Positions 50,502-60,827 are shown, numbered from the stretch's first letter. The stretch: 64,000 bases of DNA from Roseovarius sp. THAF9 (GCF_009363715.1 NZ_CP045404.1:4010390-4074389); one strand, 5' to 3'. Notes: generated by a model from the letters alone, not told the origin. Made by a program: numbers and translations.

Positions 50502-52553
50502 ATGTTGCACATACACTCAACCGAGACTGCCACCACTCCGCGAAAAGGCGGCACCTTGGTGATACCCGACATGGTGCCGGAAGGTGACAGGCCCGACGGC
50601 AAATCCGGGCCGGCCAGCTTCGCTTCGATTTTCGCCGAGGGCCGGTCACGCCCTTCTCCGGAAGTTGTTCCCGAAAGTTTACGGCCAGAAGCGGATATTG
50701 CCGAAAATGCGCCTGACGAGCTGGGTGATTCGGCTAATGATGTCGCCGTAGACGACGGTGACGAAGCTGATACCGATGCCCTTGTCGCGCGCGACAGCGG
50801 TCGGGGCCCCGAAACTCGGTCTATTCTTGCTCAGTCGGAAGAGGGTGAGATTGCAAAGCAGGATACGCCACATCGCGATGGCGGACCGCCCACGTCGGTC
50901 GCGCCGTCGATTATTGCGGCACCCGGCGACATGGGTCGCGACCCTTCAGGTCAGCCCGACTCCGCACTTCAAGAAACCGAAGCGGGGCATACGACAGAGA
51001 ACCGCGACGTGTTGCAAAATTCCGTGCCGGGCCGTGAAAGCACGCTCCAAAGAAATGTGTCCGAGCCTCCGGCATTGCTTTGGCCTGAGGAACCGGGCCG
51101 TGACGGGATCGCAGACCGTGCCGGCGTACCCAGCGCGATGGGCGCCGAGGCGTCAATTCTGCTGGCGTCGCAGGCTACAAAACTCGCTGAAAGCGATCGC
51201 CACGTTTCTGCAGCAAGCACGGCACCGGTCTCCGGTGCGATATCGCACCCCGCGGCGTCCCATTATGCATCTCGGACCAGTGCCTCAGTTGCCGAAGATG
51301 TCCATTCGTGCGCCGAAATCGGTGCCACACAGCAACGTGACATGGATGGCGCGCGCCGCATCTCGGCTGAAGGGCAAAATGTCATCGCCAAGTCGGATAC
51401 GGCGCAGGTGGCGACGCCAGCCAGGGATGCCGCAACCGCCGAGAGCATCGGCACCACTCAGCCCGCCGCGCGTGCCAAGAGTGACGCGGTGATCCAGGGG
51501 CACTCCTTTTTAAGACCGGAGGCTACCGCGCCAACAGATTTGCAGAAGCAGCCGAGCGAAAACAGTCTTACTTTGCCCAAGCCGTCGGCGCCGGAAGCAG
51601 ACATGGCCAAGCTGCTGCGGCCCGCCCGCCTAGACAACGGGCCGACGACTGTAACCAAGTTCGCTTCACCATCGTCAGAGGGTTCCGCTACGATCGTCGC
51701 GGTGGCCCAGCTTGCTGCCGAGCGTACCGCGCTTTCCGTGGCCGGAACCGCGCGCGCGGGGTCCGATGCGTCTATCGTGCGCGACGCGCCTACGGCCCGA
51801 ACACAGAACGGTCAGGGCATCGTCCAGTCAGGCGCCTCACCATCAGTTCGACAAGATATGCCGCAGTCGGAAACCAGGGTTCGGCCTGCTGCAGAGCCGG
51901 AGGTGACGTCTTCTTCAGGCAAGGGGCCGGCGGGGCAATCCGACGGGCCCAAGACGCCGGCAGCGCCCATGACCACCACGCCAGCCATGGTTTCTCAAAT
52001 ACCCGGCGCAAATCGTCTGGGTGAGGAGTGGTCGCGCGGGCTTGAGGTCGACGCCAGCCGAACGAGTGCATCCGGCGCCTTGACCAGCCAGGTCGAGACC
52101 AGTGCGCCGCTGCGTCCCAATGCCCCCATGTCAGCGCTCTCACCAGAACTGCCGCGCCATGTCGCGGAGCAACTTGCAAGCGGGTTTCGCAGCGGCGCCG
52201 ACAAAAGTGTCGAGATCCGGTTGAACCCGGTCGAGCTTGGGCGTGTCCGGATCAACTTGCAGACCGGCGACACCGGCGTGATCGTCACCGTGCTGGCCGA
52301 CAGGCCCGAAACCTTGGACCTGCTGCGCAGGCATACTGATATTCTCGCGCAAGAGTTTCAGGAGATCGGCTATGGGGCGGCCGAATTCTCGTTTGACCAA
52401 GGCAGTGACGCACGGTCGGATCAAGGCAGCGACGAAGATCGCGGATCCTACCACCGCGAAGGGGCCACGCTCGAAGTCGATTCGACAGGGTCCGCCGCAC
52501 CAACCAACGCGTCGACGCGGATCGCGCTTGACCGTGTCGACATTCGTCTTTGA
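50502..52553 (+). CDS. fliK: Flagellar hook-length control protein FliK
   Basis: A 683-residue protein. The first 540 residues are low-complexity, rich in Ala, Ser, Pro, Gln and Asp; the C-terminal domain at about 550-640 (ELPRHVAEQLASGFRSGADKSVEIRLNPVELGRVRINLQTGDTGVIVTVLADRPETLDLLRRH) is the Flg_hook domain that contacts FlhB. The long N-terminus is the molecular ruler. flgD follows by 21 bases, the standard pairing. Confidence 0.93.
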   Translation: MLHIHSTETATTPRKGGTLVIPDMVPEGDRPDGKSGPASFASIFAEGRSRPSPEVVPESLRPEADIAENAPDELGDSANDVAVDDGDEADTDALVARDSGRGPETRSILAQSEEGEIAKQDTPHRDGGPPTSVAPSIIAAPGDMGRDPSGQPDSALQETEAGHTTENRDVLQNSVPGRESTLQRNVSEPPALLWPEEPGRDGIADRAGVPSAMGAEASILLASQATKLAESDRHVSAASTAPVSGAISHPAASHYASRTSASVAEDVHSCAEIGATQQRDMDGARRISAEGQNVIAKSDTAQVATPARDAATAESIGTTQPAARAKSDAVIQGHSFLRPEATAPTDLQKQPSENSLTLPKPSAPEADMAKLLRPARLDNGPTTVTKFASPSSEGSATIVAVAQLAAERTALSVAGTARAGSDASIVRDAPTARTQNGQGIVQSGASPSVRQDMPQSETRVRPAAEPEVTSSSGKGPAGQSDGPKTPAAPMTTTPAMVSQIPGANRLGEEWSRGLEVDASRTSASGALTSQVETSAPLRPNAPMSALSPELPRHVAEQLASGFRSGADKSVEIRLNPVELGRVRINLQTGDTGVIVTVLADRPETLDLLRRHTDILAQEFQEIGYGAAEFSFDQGSDARSDQGSDEDRGSYHREGATLEVDSTGSAAPTNASTRIALDRVDIRL

Positions 52554-52574
52554 TCAACCTGGAAGGACATTCTC

Positions 52575-53246
52575 ATGGATATTTCCACACTTTCGGCGAG
52601 CGCCGGTGGGACCGCCTCGCGCGCTGCCGCATCTTCCGCAGGCGGATCATCCGTACTGAGTTCGGACTTTGAAACCTTCATCCGAATGCTGACCGTTCAA
52701 ATGGAAAACCAGGATCCGCTCAATCCGATGGAGTCCACGGAATTCGCGACGCAACTGGCCACGTTCTCCAGCGTGGAACAGCAGGTTCAGACAAACGATC
52801 TTTTGTCGGCCCTTGGCGCGCAGATGGGGTTGATGGGCGTGTCGCAGCTGTCGGGCTGGATCGGCATGGAAGGTCGCGCGATCGCGCCCGTTGTTTTTGA
52901 TGGCGCCCCGGTGCCCCTGACCGTCTCTGGTGATACCCTTGCCGACCGGCACGAACTGGTTGTACGCGATAGCGCAGGCACCGAGGTACAGCGCCTTGGA
53001 GTTTCCGGCGATCGCGAGGAAATCGCGTGGCTGGGCAGCGATCGAAATGGGACGCTGCTGCCCTCGGGAACGTACGATATCAGTGTCGAATCCTTCTCCG
53101 GCGACGAAATTGTCGGCTCGACGCCGGCACAGGTCCATGGCCGCATCATTGAAGCCAGGACGGAGGCAGGCCAAACCGTTCTGGTCATGGAAAGCGGCCA
53201 GGAAGTGCCGGCATCGGCTCTTCTTGGCCTGCGATTGCCGCGGTAA
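52575..53246 (+). CDS. flgD: Hook-capping protein FlgD
   Basis: A 223-residue scaffold for hook assembly. The N-terminal FETFIRMLTVQMENQDPLNPMESTEFATQLATFSSVEQQVQTND is the conserved FlgD motif; the rest contains the FlgD Ig-like and Tudor-like domains (GSDRNGTLLPSGTYDISVES). AAGGAC before ATG. Last gene of the flagellar cluster. Confidence 0.95.
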   Translation: MDISTLSASAGGTASRAAASSAGGSSVLSSDFETFIRMLTVQMENQDPLNPMESTEFATQLATFSSVEQQVQTNDLLSALGAQMGLMGVSQLSGWIGMEGRAIAPVVFDGAPVPLTVSGDTLADRHELVVRDSAGTEVQRLGVSGDREEIAWLGSDRNGTLLPSGTYDISVESFSGDEIVGSTPAQVHGRIIEARTEAGQTVLVMESGQEVPASALLGLRLPR

Positions 53247-53399
53247 GATGAAAAATTTGGCGGATCGGCAACAGCTGGGCTCGAAAGGCCAGATTCTTCC
53301 GGAACTTGTAGGAATGGGTTTTATTTCGCCCGGCTTTATGGGATAAGCGAAGTGAAAAGGTGCTTCGGCATCGTGCAACCAAATGACATGGAGCCTGTC

Positions 53400-53630
53400 A
53401 TGAAGAAACTTACGACACTTATCGCAGCCAGCGCTGTCGTTGCAGCTTCGGTTGCGCCGGCCGTTGCAGAAGAAACCGCCACGACCAACGATCCCTTCGT
53501 GTCGACCCAGTCGCTCGAAACGATGCAAATCGGCGGCGTGACTTACGTTGTCGTCGGTGTTGTCGCCGCCGGTCTTATCGTGGCACTGGCCGACGGCTCT
53601 TCCACGACGACGAGCTTGGTGACGAACTAA
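53400..53630 (+). CDS. Small exported YjbE-like protein
   Basis: A 76-residue protein: signal peptide (MKKLTTLIAASAVVAASVAPAVA), a 30-residue polar linker, a hydrophobic segment (VTYVVVGVVAAGLIVALA) and a short DGSSTTTSLVTN tail. It resembles the layout of enterobacterial YjbE/GfcA (small, secreted, Thr-rich tail), and yjbF and yjbH face it. The ATG giving MKKLTTL, with GGAGCC before it, is preferred to one 48 bases upstream. Low sequence similarity; function not known. Confidence 0.7.
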   Translation: MKKLTTLIAASAVVAASVAPAVAEETATTNDPFVSTQSLETMQIGGVTYVVVGVVAAGLIVALADGSSTTTSLVTN

Positions 53631-53652
53631 TTCGTCCAACCGTTTGGTTATT

Positions 53653-53689
53653 TTCAAACGGGCCTTTCGAGGCCCGTTTTTCTTTTTCC
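53653..53689 (+). terminator. Terminator after the YjbE-like gene
   Basis: ACGGGCC and GGCCCGT pair around a TTTCGA loop, followed by TTTTTCTTTTT. A textbook intrinsic terminator located about 30 bases after the YjbE-like stop. Confidence 0.88.
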
Positions 53690-53793
53690 CGGTCTGAAGC
53701 TCGATAACATGAAGCGGTCACGCATACAGCGCCCTGGCCAACTGCTGCCATGTTCAAGATGCGGGCGCGCCTAAGCGTTCAGGAACACCGCGC

Positions 53794-54489
53794 TCAGCGC
53801 AGATGGCTCAGCGTGAAATATCCCAGGCCTTCGCCAAGCCAGGTGCGCGCCTCTACGATTCTGCCTGAATCGCTGACCAAGTAGTAATTGTTGAACGTGT
53901 CCGTGTCCGTCTTGCAAAAAACGTCGACACGCGTCACCGCAAGCCTCAGCGCGCCACCCTCGTAAGTCTGGCGTCCATCGGGGGTGAAGGCGCAATAGGC
54001 TTCGGTTTCCGCGATCTGGTTCTCGCCGTCCAGATGCCGCAGAACCTGCCGTTCAATCCCGTCCTGGCGACGCGAGAGCATCCCAAGCAAGCCGTTGACG
54101 CTTGACGACATGAGGTCTGTGCCCAGCCCGCGCGTCGAGGTGATCACACCGCCGCGCGTCGAGACGCTGCGCCGCTCGGACGTCCCCCAGGCCGACCAGG
54201 TCCTGTAGGGGCCGTTCGTTTCAATGACACGCAACACGGCGACGCTGCCGGTTCCTTCGATCTGCATAAGCGCGAAAGGACCATCGCTCGAACTCAATGC
54301 GCGACGTATCTCGCGTTGGACAACGCTGTCGGGAATTTCCTTTTTCGTCTGTCCCTTGGCGCGGCGCGAGTCGATCACGGTCTTGCCGACGGACAGAACC
54401 GAAACGCCCTGCCGGGTGTTGGTGCAGCCCGCCATAGACAGCGCAGCTACTACCCCGACTGCGAAAAGTAGCGTCTTGCTCGGCGTCAT
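53794..54489 (-). CDS. yjbF: YjbF-family lipoprotein
   Basis: A 231-residue protein with a lipoprotein signal (lipobox SMAGC, Cys22). The mature part (IPDSVVQREIRRALSSSDGPFALMQIEGTGSVAVLRVIETNGPYRTWSAWGTSERRSVSTRGGVITSTRGLGTDLMSS) matches YjbF/GfcB, known from E. coli exopolysaccharide and capsule loci. Overlaps yjbH by 4 bases; the yjbG partner is not seen. Confidence 0.9.
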   Translation of the reverse strand: MTPSKTLLFAVGVVAALSMAGCTNTRQGVSVLSVGKTVIDSRRAKGQTKKEIPDSVVQREIRRALSSSDGPFALMQIEGTGSVAVLRVIETNGPYRTWSAWGTSERRSVSTRGGVITSTRGLGTDLMSSSVNGLLGMLSRRQDGIERQVLRHLDGENQIAETEAYCAFTPDGRQTYEGGALRLAVTRVDVFCKTDTDTFNNYYLVSDSGRIVEARTWLGEGLGYFTLSHLR

Positions 54490-56606
54490 CTCCAGTATTT
54501 CCCCCAGCTTTTGGCAACTTCCGGCCGGTGCGACTCGCGGATGGTCTCGTAAAGGCGCCCGTCGACCTCCAGCCGCTGGCCGCCGTCACGGGTGAGGGGG
54601 CGCAGGACGCCGCTTGCCTTCTGCTTTGTCGGCGTACCCACCAGCCACGACAGTGGCACGGTGAACCGGATGCCCTTGTCGAAGGACCCCTCGCCGAACT
54701 GGCTGGCCGAAACATCGGTGAAGGTGGCGAATGCGCCGATTTTCCATCCGTTGGCGAATTCCCGGTCCAGCGCAATCGTGCCGCCCCAATCGCCCGCCAG
54801 GTAACGGCCCGCATCGACCTGGCCGTGAAAGCCGTTGCCGAAGTCGTAATAGGCCGATACGTGGCCGTTGAACTCGGGGATCGTGCCGCCGGGCGTCACG
54901 CGAGAGCGCAGACCGAATTGTTGGTCGAAGTCGCGCGGATGCGTGTAGTTGATCTCGGCGCCCAACGCGAGACGGCTGTCCACCGGCTTCCACAGGACTT
55001 CGCCCGAGATACCGGCATACATACGCTCCAGATAGCCAGCAGTAACTCGGCTGTAGAAATCCGGCCAAAGGCGCCCGTATTTTGCCACCGTAAGGTTTTC
55101 GATAAACGGCTCGTCCGTGCGGTTGTAGCGGTCCACGTCCGACCGAACCTGAGGCAGCTGAGAGTTGTTTGGCCGCACCGCGCCGTCAAGATTGCCGATC
55201 ACCTTCTGCCCAACAGATCCCGATACGATCCAGCCCGATCCAAGGTGATACTTGGCCTTGGCGCGGATGCCGATATCGGCCCGAAGTGGATTGCCGGGGT
55301 CGAACAGCGACGTGCGCAGGTACGGTCCGATCGACCATTCGAACCGCGGATATGTCGTGGGAAACGGGTCGGGGTAATCGCCAAACCGCAGCGTGTCGGT
55401 AAAGCGTGCGGCGGCGAGCGCCTCGCGTGCTGGCCGGTGCTCCAGACGCTCCAGGTCGGTCCGGCTGAAGGACATCGTACTGGCCGGGATGCCGTTCTCG
55501 ATCAGCGTGACATGCAGCATCTCAACCGACGGGGGCAGTTCGCGGCTCATGCTGCGCAGGGTCCGTCCCAATGCCTGGGAGGTCGCGTCGTATTTGTCGT
55601 TTCGGATTCGTACATGTGCGGATCGCCCGCTCAGGGTCATGCCCTCGAGGTCCAGATCGGATTGCTGAAGGCTGCGATCAAGCGATGCGGTGATCGCCTG
55701 TTCGCGGCCTGGTTGCGTGGTCCAGCCCAGGTCCTCGGCGCTGCGCGGACCGCGCACGGCAACGGGCAGCGGCGCCAGTTCCGTGCCGCCCTTCACCGCC
55801 GGGTTCTTGGGATTGAGGTTGAATGTCAACGATGCGCCGAACTCCTCGCCATGCAGAGCAAAGGCCCGCAGCGACGTGTTTGGGCTTATCTGGTACGTCG
55901 CGGCAAAGTTCCACGGGATCGACCGTTTCAGGATGCCGGCAGCCTGCGCGGTGTCGTAATTGTCCGAGGAATACTCGGCACTCAGCAAAAGCTTGTCGGT
56001 CGCCTGATAGCTGGCCCCGCCGAAGAACGCGTAGTCGCCCTGGAACCAGTCGTCGACATTGAACTGTCCGCCCGTGCCACCCTGGTTAAAGCTGAAGGGC
56101 GTGCGCGTCCCGACGCTGCCGTCACTTGCATAGCTGCCGAACCGCCCGAAGCCGAGGCCGCCGGTCACGCGCAGGCGGTCGCCGATCGACTTGGTGGCGA
56201 CGATATACTCGCCTGACAGCAGGCCCGTGCCGACGAAATCCTGAAGGCCGACCGACACCGCAGGGGTGAAATCGGTCTCGTTGAACAGACGGAACCGCAG
56301 ATCGAAACTGCGGTCGTAATAGGTCGAGAATTGCGGGGTGATATCTTCGGTTCCGGCATAGCGAAAGCTGCCGGACAGCCGATCCGTGATCTGGAAACTC
56401 AGCGTCGTCCGGAAAAACCCGTCGAAATAGGTGACGTTGGTGGTCAGCTCGCCGTCGGGCGCGGTTTCGGCCGTGGGCATGTCGATCAGGCCGCCGGGCG
56501 TACCATAGTTGTTGGTCGTCCGCGTTATCAGATCGTCGGCGATTGACACGGCCGGAAGACCGAGCATCCCAAGCGCGACCAAAACGCGTGTCGGTATGCG
56601 GATCAC
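54486..56606 (-). CDS. yjbH: YjbH-family outer-membrane protein
   Basis: A 706-residue outer-membrane beta-barrel-type protein with a signal peptide (VLVALGMLGLPAVSIA). Characteristic sections: NYGTPGGLIDMPTAETAPDGELTTNVTYFDGFFRTTLSFQITDRLSGSFRYAG near the start and many aromatic amphipathic strands. Homologues accompany YjbF in exopolysaccharide release. First gene of the minus-strand yjbHF pair. Confidence 0.92.
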   Translation of the reverse strand: MIRIPTRVLVALGMLGLPAVSIADDLITRTTNNYGTPGGLIDMPTAETAPDGELTTNVTYFDGFFRTTLSFQITDRLSGSFRYAGTEDITPQFSTYYDRSFDLRFRLFNETDFTPAVSVGLQDFVGTGLLSGEYIVATKSIGDRLRVTGGLGFGRFGSYASDGSVGTRTPFSFNQGGTGGQFNVDDWFQGDYAFFGGASYQATDKLLLSAEYSSDNYDTAQAAGILKRSIPWNFAATYQISPNTSLRAFALHGEEFGASLTFNLNPKNPAVKGGTELAPLPVAVRGPRSAEDLGWTTQPGREQAITASLDRSLQQSDLDLEGMTLSGRSAHVRIRNDKYDATSQALGRTLRSMSRELPPSVEMLHVTLIENGIPASTMSFSRTDLERLEHRPAREALAAARFTDTLRFGDYPDPFPTTYPRFEWSIGPYLRTSLFDPGNPLRADIGIRAKAKYHLGSGWIVSGSVGQKVIGNLDGAVRPNNSQLPQVRSDVDRYNRTDEPFIENLTVAKYGRLWPDFYSRVTAGYLERMYAGISGEVLWKPVDSRLALGAEINYTHPRDFDQQFGLRSRVTPGGTIPEFNGHVSAYYDFGNGFHGQVDAGRYLAGDWGGTIALDREFANGWKIGAFATFTDVSASQFGEGSFDKGIRFTVPLSWLVGTPTKQKASGVLRPLTRDGGQRLEVDGRLYETIRESHRPEVAKSWGKYWR

Positions 56607-56722
56607 TGCGCGTTTCCCTCCATTGACGTCCCGTCAACGTTAGCCAAGCACGTGTGATTCCGACACCGCCCGACGCGTGGCGTCTTTCGATAGATAGCAG
56701 GAGTCACATCAATGCCACGTCT

Positions 56723-58255
56723 TCAGAAAAATATCGTTGCCAGCAAGGTTGCCATGGCACCAAGCGTGATGCCCAGACCCAGCCATAGCACGGATTTCCA
56801 GCGCAAGCCGCGTGTTGGTTCCGGTTCGGGCGACGATTGGCGGATCAACGCGCTTTCCACGATCTTCGGCAGGCGCGGTCCATAGCGCGACAACACCATC
56901 AGCGTGCGGCGCAGATCGCGCACCGCGGCGCCGGGGCCGATATTCTTGCGGATGTAATCCTCGACCACGGGCTTGGCGACCTGCCAGATGTTGGTCTGCG
57001 GGTTGAGACTGCGCGCGACACCCTCGACAACGACCATCGTGCGTTGCAGAAGGATAAGCTCGGTGCGGGTTTCCATCCCGAATCTCTCCGTGACTTCAAA
57101 GAGATAGCTTAAAAGTCCGCCCATCGAGATTTTCGAGGCGTCCATGCCGAAAATCGGCTCTCCAACGGCCCTCAGGGCACGGGCAAACTCGTCCACGTCG
57201 CGGTCGGGCGGCACATAGCCGGCTTCGAAATGCACTTCGGCGACACGCTGGTAATCGCGCTTGATAAAGCCATAGAGGATCTCGGCATAGACCCGGCGAG
57301 TGTATTCGTCGATATGCCCCATGATGCCGAAATCATAGGCGATGATATCACCATTCGGGGCGACCTTCAGGTTGCCTTGGTGCATGTCGGCGTGGAAGAA
57401 ACCATCGCGCAGCGCGTGTTTCAGAAACAGCTGCAACACCCGTTCGCCAAGCTCTGCGCGGTCATGGCCCGCGGCGTCAATGGCGGCGTTGTCGCCCATC
57501 GGCGCCCCGTCGGCCCATTCCATCACCATCACGCGCCGCCCGGACATATCCCAGTTGACGGCCGGCAGGCTGAAGCCTTCGTCCTCGGCGGTGTTGGCGG
57601 TGAATTCGCTGGCCGAGGCCGCTTCGAGCCGAAGGTCGAGTTCTCCGTTAACCACGCCCTCGAAATGGGCGATCACGTCGCGCGGTTTCAGGCGGCGCGC
57701 GGACGGGGACAGCACCTCGATCATCCGCGCCGCGAAATAGAACGCGTCGATGTCTCTTCGAAAGGCCCGCTCGATTCCCGGGCGCAGTACCTTTACCGCC
57801 ACGTCCTGTCCGGTGTCTCGCAGCCGCGCCTTATGCACCTGCGCAATCGATGCGGCGGCAATCGGATCGCTGAACTCCGAGAAAACGGCGTCGACCGGCT
57901 GGCCCATCGAACTGGCAACACTGGCCTTGGCCACCTCCGCATCGAAGGGGGGGAGCTTGTCCTGCAACACCCGCAACTCCTGCGCCAGCGCATCGCCCAC
58001 GATGTCTGGCCGGGTCGAGAAGACCTGCCCGAACTTGATATAGGCCGGTCCCAAGGCGGTCAGCGCGCGCAGCGCGGGCGGCATATTGGTGTCGCCCTTG
58101 TAGCCCAGCCATTGAAACGGCCAGGCCAGAAACCGCATGGTGCCGCGCACCAGGGGCGGCGCGTCCATTGCATCCATGATCAGGCGCATGGCGCCGGTGC
58201 GTTCCAGCGTGGCGCCCGTGCGGATCAGGCGCAGGATATTATGCGGCCCGCGCAT
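56723..58255 (-). CDS. ubiB: Ubiquinone biosynthesis kinase-like protein UbiB
   Basis: A 510-residue atypical kinase-like protein needed for ubiquinone synthesis. The KxGQ motif is in YIKFGQVFSTRPD; the nucleotide-binding alanine loop is in DPIAAASIAQVH; the catalytic-like HADMHQGN and DFG (DFGIMG) follow. One C-terminal membrane helix (LWLGLGITLGAMATLLATIFF). 3 bases after ubiE, which it follows in one transcript. Confidence 0.95.
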   Translation of the reverse strand: MRGPHNILRLIRTGATLERTGAMRLIMDAMDAPPLVRGTMRFLAWPFQWLGYKGDTNMPPALRALTALGPAYIKFGQVFSTRPDIVGDALAQELRVLQDKLPPFDAEVAKASVASSMGQPVDAVFSEFSDPIAAASIAQVHKARLRDTGQDVAVKVLRPGIERAFRRDIDAFYFAARMIEVLSPSARRLKPRDVIAHFEGVVNGELDLRLEAASASEFTANTAEDEGFSLPAVNWDMSGRRVMVMEWADGAPMGDNAAIDAAGHDRAELGERVLQLFLKHALRDGFFHADMHQGNLKVAPNGDIIAYDFGIMGHIDEYTRRVYAEILYGFIKRDYQRVAEVHFEAGYVPPDRDVDEFARALRAVGEPIFGMDASKISMGGLLSYLFEVTERFGMETRTELILLQRTMVVVEGVARSLNPQTNIWQVAKPVVEDYIRKNIGPGAAVRDLRRTLMVLSRYGPRLPKIVESALIRQSSPEPEPTRGLRWKSVLWLGLGITLGAMATLLATIFF

Positions 58256-58258
58256 GGC

Positions 58259-59002
58259 TCAGATCTTCCAGCCGGAATGCAGGCAGGCGATTCCCATGCT
58301 GAGGTTGCGGTACTTGGCCTGCTCGAACCCGGCCTCGCGCACCATGTTCAGAAAGGTTTCCTGGTCCGGGAACTTGCGGATCGACTCCACAAGGTACTGA
58401 TAGCTGTCGCGATCGCCGGCGATGGCCCGCCCCATCTGCGGAATGATGTTGAAGGAATAAAGGTCATAGACCTTCTGCATCAGGTCGTTCGGGATCTGGC
58501 TGAACTCCAGCACCATCAGCCGCCCGCCGGGTTTCAGCACGCGAAAGGCCTCATTCAGGGCCTCCTGCGGGCGGGTGACGTTCCGGATCCCGAAGCTGAT
58601 CGTGTAGACGTCGAAACTGTTGTCGGAAAAGGGCAGCGCCATCGCGTCGCCCACCACCCAGTCCAGGCTGCCGGCCATCTGTTCCGCCTCGGCCCGCTTG
58701 CGCCCCTCGACCAGCATCGGCTCAGTGAGGTCAAGCACGGTGGCGTGGCCGGACCCGGCGCGTTTGAGGAACCGAAAGGCGATGTCGCCGGTGCCGCCCG
58801 CCACGTCCAGCAGGCGCTGGCCCGGGCGCGGCGCCAGCCAGTCCATCATCGCGTCCTTCCAGACGCGGTGGATGCCGAAGGACATGGCATCGTTCATCAC
58901 GTCGTATTTCGACGCGACCGAGCCGAACACGCCGCGCACGCGGCCTGCCTTCTCCTCCTCGGGGATGTCCTCGTATCCGAAATGCGTTGTTTTCCCGGTC
59001 AT
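58259..59002 (-). CDS. ubiE: Ubiquinone/menaquinone methyltransferase UbiE
   Basis: A 247-residue SAM-dependent C-methyltransferase. Motifs: [27 protein letters not shown]-binding LDVAGGTGD (65-73), [41 protein letters not shown] and the final [17 protein letters not shown]. Standard length (about 250). Divergent from mutM across 95 bases. Confidence 0.96.
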   Translation of the reverse strand: MTGKTTHFGYEDIPEEEKAGRVRGVFGSVASKYDVMNDAMSFGIHRVWKDAMMDWLAPRPGQRLLDVAGGTGDIAFRFLKRAGSGHATVLDLTEPMLVEGRKRAEAEQMAGSLDWVVGDAMALPFSDNSFDVYTISFGIRNVTRPQEALNEAFRVLKPGGRLMVLEFSQIPNDLMQKVYDLYSFNIIPQMGRAIAGDRDSYQYLVESIRKFPDQETFLNMVREAGFEQAKYRNLSMGIACLHSGWKI

Positions 59003-59097
59003 TTATCCCCGCGGCCTTGCCGTTTGATCCTCAAGTCCTTCTTATAGGTCGCCGGGGGCGGGTTACAATGCGCCCGTTTGGTCGCAGAGGGAGCGGA

Positions 59098-59949
59098 ATG
59101 CCGGAATTGCCAGAGGTCGAGACAGTGCGCCGCGGGCTGGAGCCTGCGATGACCGGTGCTGTGATCGCGTCGGCACAGGTCAATCGCCCCGACCTGCGCT
59201 GGCCCTTTCCGCCGGGTATGGCCACGCGGCTGACCGGGCAGCGTGTCCTGACCCTGCGGCGACGGTCGAAATACATCCTTGCCGACCTGTCGTCGGGTGA
59301 GACGCTGTTGATCCATCTCGGCATGTCCGGCCGGATCCTGATCTCGGGCGATCCGCTGGGGCAGTTCGTGCACGATCATCCCGCGACGGAGAAACACGAC
59401 CACGTGGTGCTCGACATGGCCAACGGAGCCCGCATCACCTTCAACGACCCGCGCCGCTTTGGCGCGATGGACCTGATGGCCACCGACAACGCCGAGGCCC
59501 ATCCTCTGCTGGCCAAACTGGGTCCCGAGCCCTTGGGCAACCAGTTCGACGAGCCTTATCTGGTCTCCGCGCTGAAGGATAAGAACACGCCGATCAAATC
59601 CGCCCTGCTGGATCAGCGAATCGTGGCAGGCCTTGGCAATATCTACGTCTGCGAGGCGCTCTTCCGGGCCGGGATCTCGCCTCTGCGCCGCGCCAGACGT
59701 ATCTCGGCCAAGCGGGTCGCGGCACTGGTTCCGATCATCCGCGCCGTGCTGAACGACGCGATCCTTGCAGGAGGATCCTCGTTGCGCGATTTCCGCCAAG
59801 CCGATGGCGAGCTTGGATATTTTCAGCACAGCTTCGACGTCTACGACCGCGAAGGTGCCCCCTGCCGCCGCGCTGGATGCCCGGGAAATGTGCGCCGCGT
59901 CGTGCAATCGGGCCGGTCGAGCTTCTATTGTGCGACCTGCCAAAGATAA
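59098..59949 (+). CDS. mutM: Formamidopyrimidine-DNA glycosylase MutM
   Basis: A 283-residue DNA repair enzyme that removes 8-oxoguanine. Catalytic P2/E3 in [13 protein letters not shown], the strand-intercalating region HLGMSGR, and the C-terminal zinc finger (C-R-R-A-G-C...C-A-T-C). The ATG at MPELPEV is mandatory for catalysis; an upstream in-frame ATG at 58987 would block the N-terminus. Standard length. Confidence 0.96.
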   Translation: MPELPEVETVRRGLEPAMTGAVIASAQVNRPDLRWPFPPGMATRLTGQRVLTLRRRSKYILADLSSGETLLIHLGMSGRILISGDPLGQFVHDHPATEKHDHVVLDMANGARITFNDPRRFGAMDLMATDNAEAHPLLAKLGPEPLGNQFDEPYLVSALKDKNTPIKSALLDQRIVAGLGNIYVCEALFRAGISPLRRARRISAKRVAALVPIIRAVLNDAILAGGSSLRDFRQADGELGYFQHSFDVYDREGAPCRRAGCPGNVRRVVQSGRSSFYCATCQR

Positions 59950-60014
59950 CCTTGATCCGACTGACCCAAATGGTAATGACTCAAGTCTGACAGAAACAAG
60001 CGAAAGCAGATTTC

Positions 60015-60791
60015 ATGGCCTATGAGACGATCATCGTCGAAGTAGAAGACCACGTCGCCAAGATTACCCTGAACCGCCCCGATGCCCTGAATGCCCTAAA
60101 CGACCAGTTGCTGGGCGAGCTTGTGGATGCGTTGCAGGATGCCGAAGGCAACGACAAGGTGCGGTGCATTGTGATCACCGGCTCGGAAAAGGCTTTTGCG
60201 GCCGGCGCGGATATCAAGATGATGTCGGAAAAGTCCTTTGTGGACGTGTTCGCTGGCAACCTTTTCGGCCCCGAGGCGGACGCCATAGTGCGCATCCGCA
60301 AGCCGATCATCGCCGCCGTGTCGGGTTATGCACTGGGCGGCGGGTGCGAGCTTGCCATGATGTGCGACTTCATCATCGCCGCGGACAATGCCAAGTTCGG
60401 CCAGCCCGAGATCAACCTTGGTGTTATGGCCGGGATGGGCGGCAGTCAGCGCCTGACACGCTTCATCGGTAAGTCCAAATCCATGGACATGAACCTGACG
60501 GGTCGCTTCATGGATGCCGAAGAAGCCGACCGTTCGGGCCTCGTCAGCCGCGTCGTTCCGGCCAAAAAGCTGATGGAAGAGACGATGGCCGCCGCCGGCA
60601 AGATCGCCGAAAAATCCATGATCGCCGTCATGGCCGTCAAGGAAGTGGTCAACCGCTCCTACGAGGTGCCTCTGGCCGAAGGCCTGCTGTTCGAGCGCCG
60701 CGTGTTCCACTCGCTCTTCGCGACCGAGGACCAGAAGGAAGGCATGGCCGCCTTCGCCGAAAAACGCGAAGCGCAGTTCCGCGACAAGTGA
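60015..60791 (+). CDS. Enoyl-CoA hydratase
   Basis: A 258-residue crotonase-family enzyme. Oxyanion-hole [17 protein letters not shown] and [44 protein letters not shown] contain the two catalytic glutamates (in GGGCELA and QPEINLG). Likely short-chain enoyl-CoA hydratase of beta-oxidation or branched amino-acid degradation. 65 bases after mutM. Confidence 0.92.
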   Translation: MAYETIIVEVEDHVAKITLNRPDALNALNDQLLGELVDALQDAEGNDKVRCIVITGSEKAFAAGADIKMMSEKSFVDVFAGNLFGPEADAIVRIRKPIIAAVSGYALGGGCELAMMCDFIIAADNAKFGQPEINLGVMAGMGGSQRLTRFIGKSKSMDMNLTGRFMDAEEADRSGLVSRVVPAKKLMEETMAAAGKIAEKSMIAVMAVKEVVNRSYEVPLAEGLLFERRVFHSLFATEDQKEGMAAFAEKREAQFRDK

Positions 60792-60796
60792 TAAGG

Positions 60797-60820
60797 TGGG
60801 GCCGTGCAATGCACGCCCCC
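60797..60820. terminator. Bulged hairpin between convergent ech and SHMT-like genes
   Basis: GGGGC(C)GTGCA and TGCACGCCCC pair with a one-base bulge just after the enoyl-CoA hydratase stop. No T-run on either side; a bidirectional terminator is possible. Confidence 0.4.
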
Positions 60821-60827
60821 AACAACC

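Noticed and set aside
57230..59047. 605-codon plus-strand frame opposite ubiB and ubiE
   Set aside because: Antisense to two conserved genes; high GC makes such long shadow frames common.
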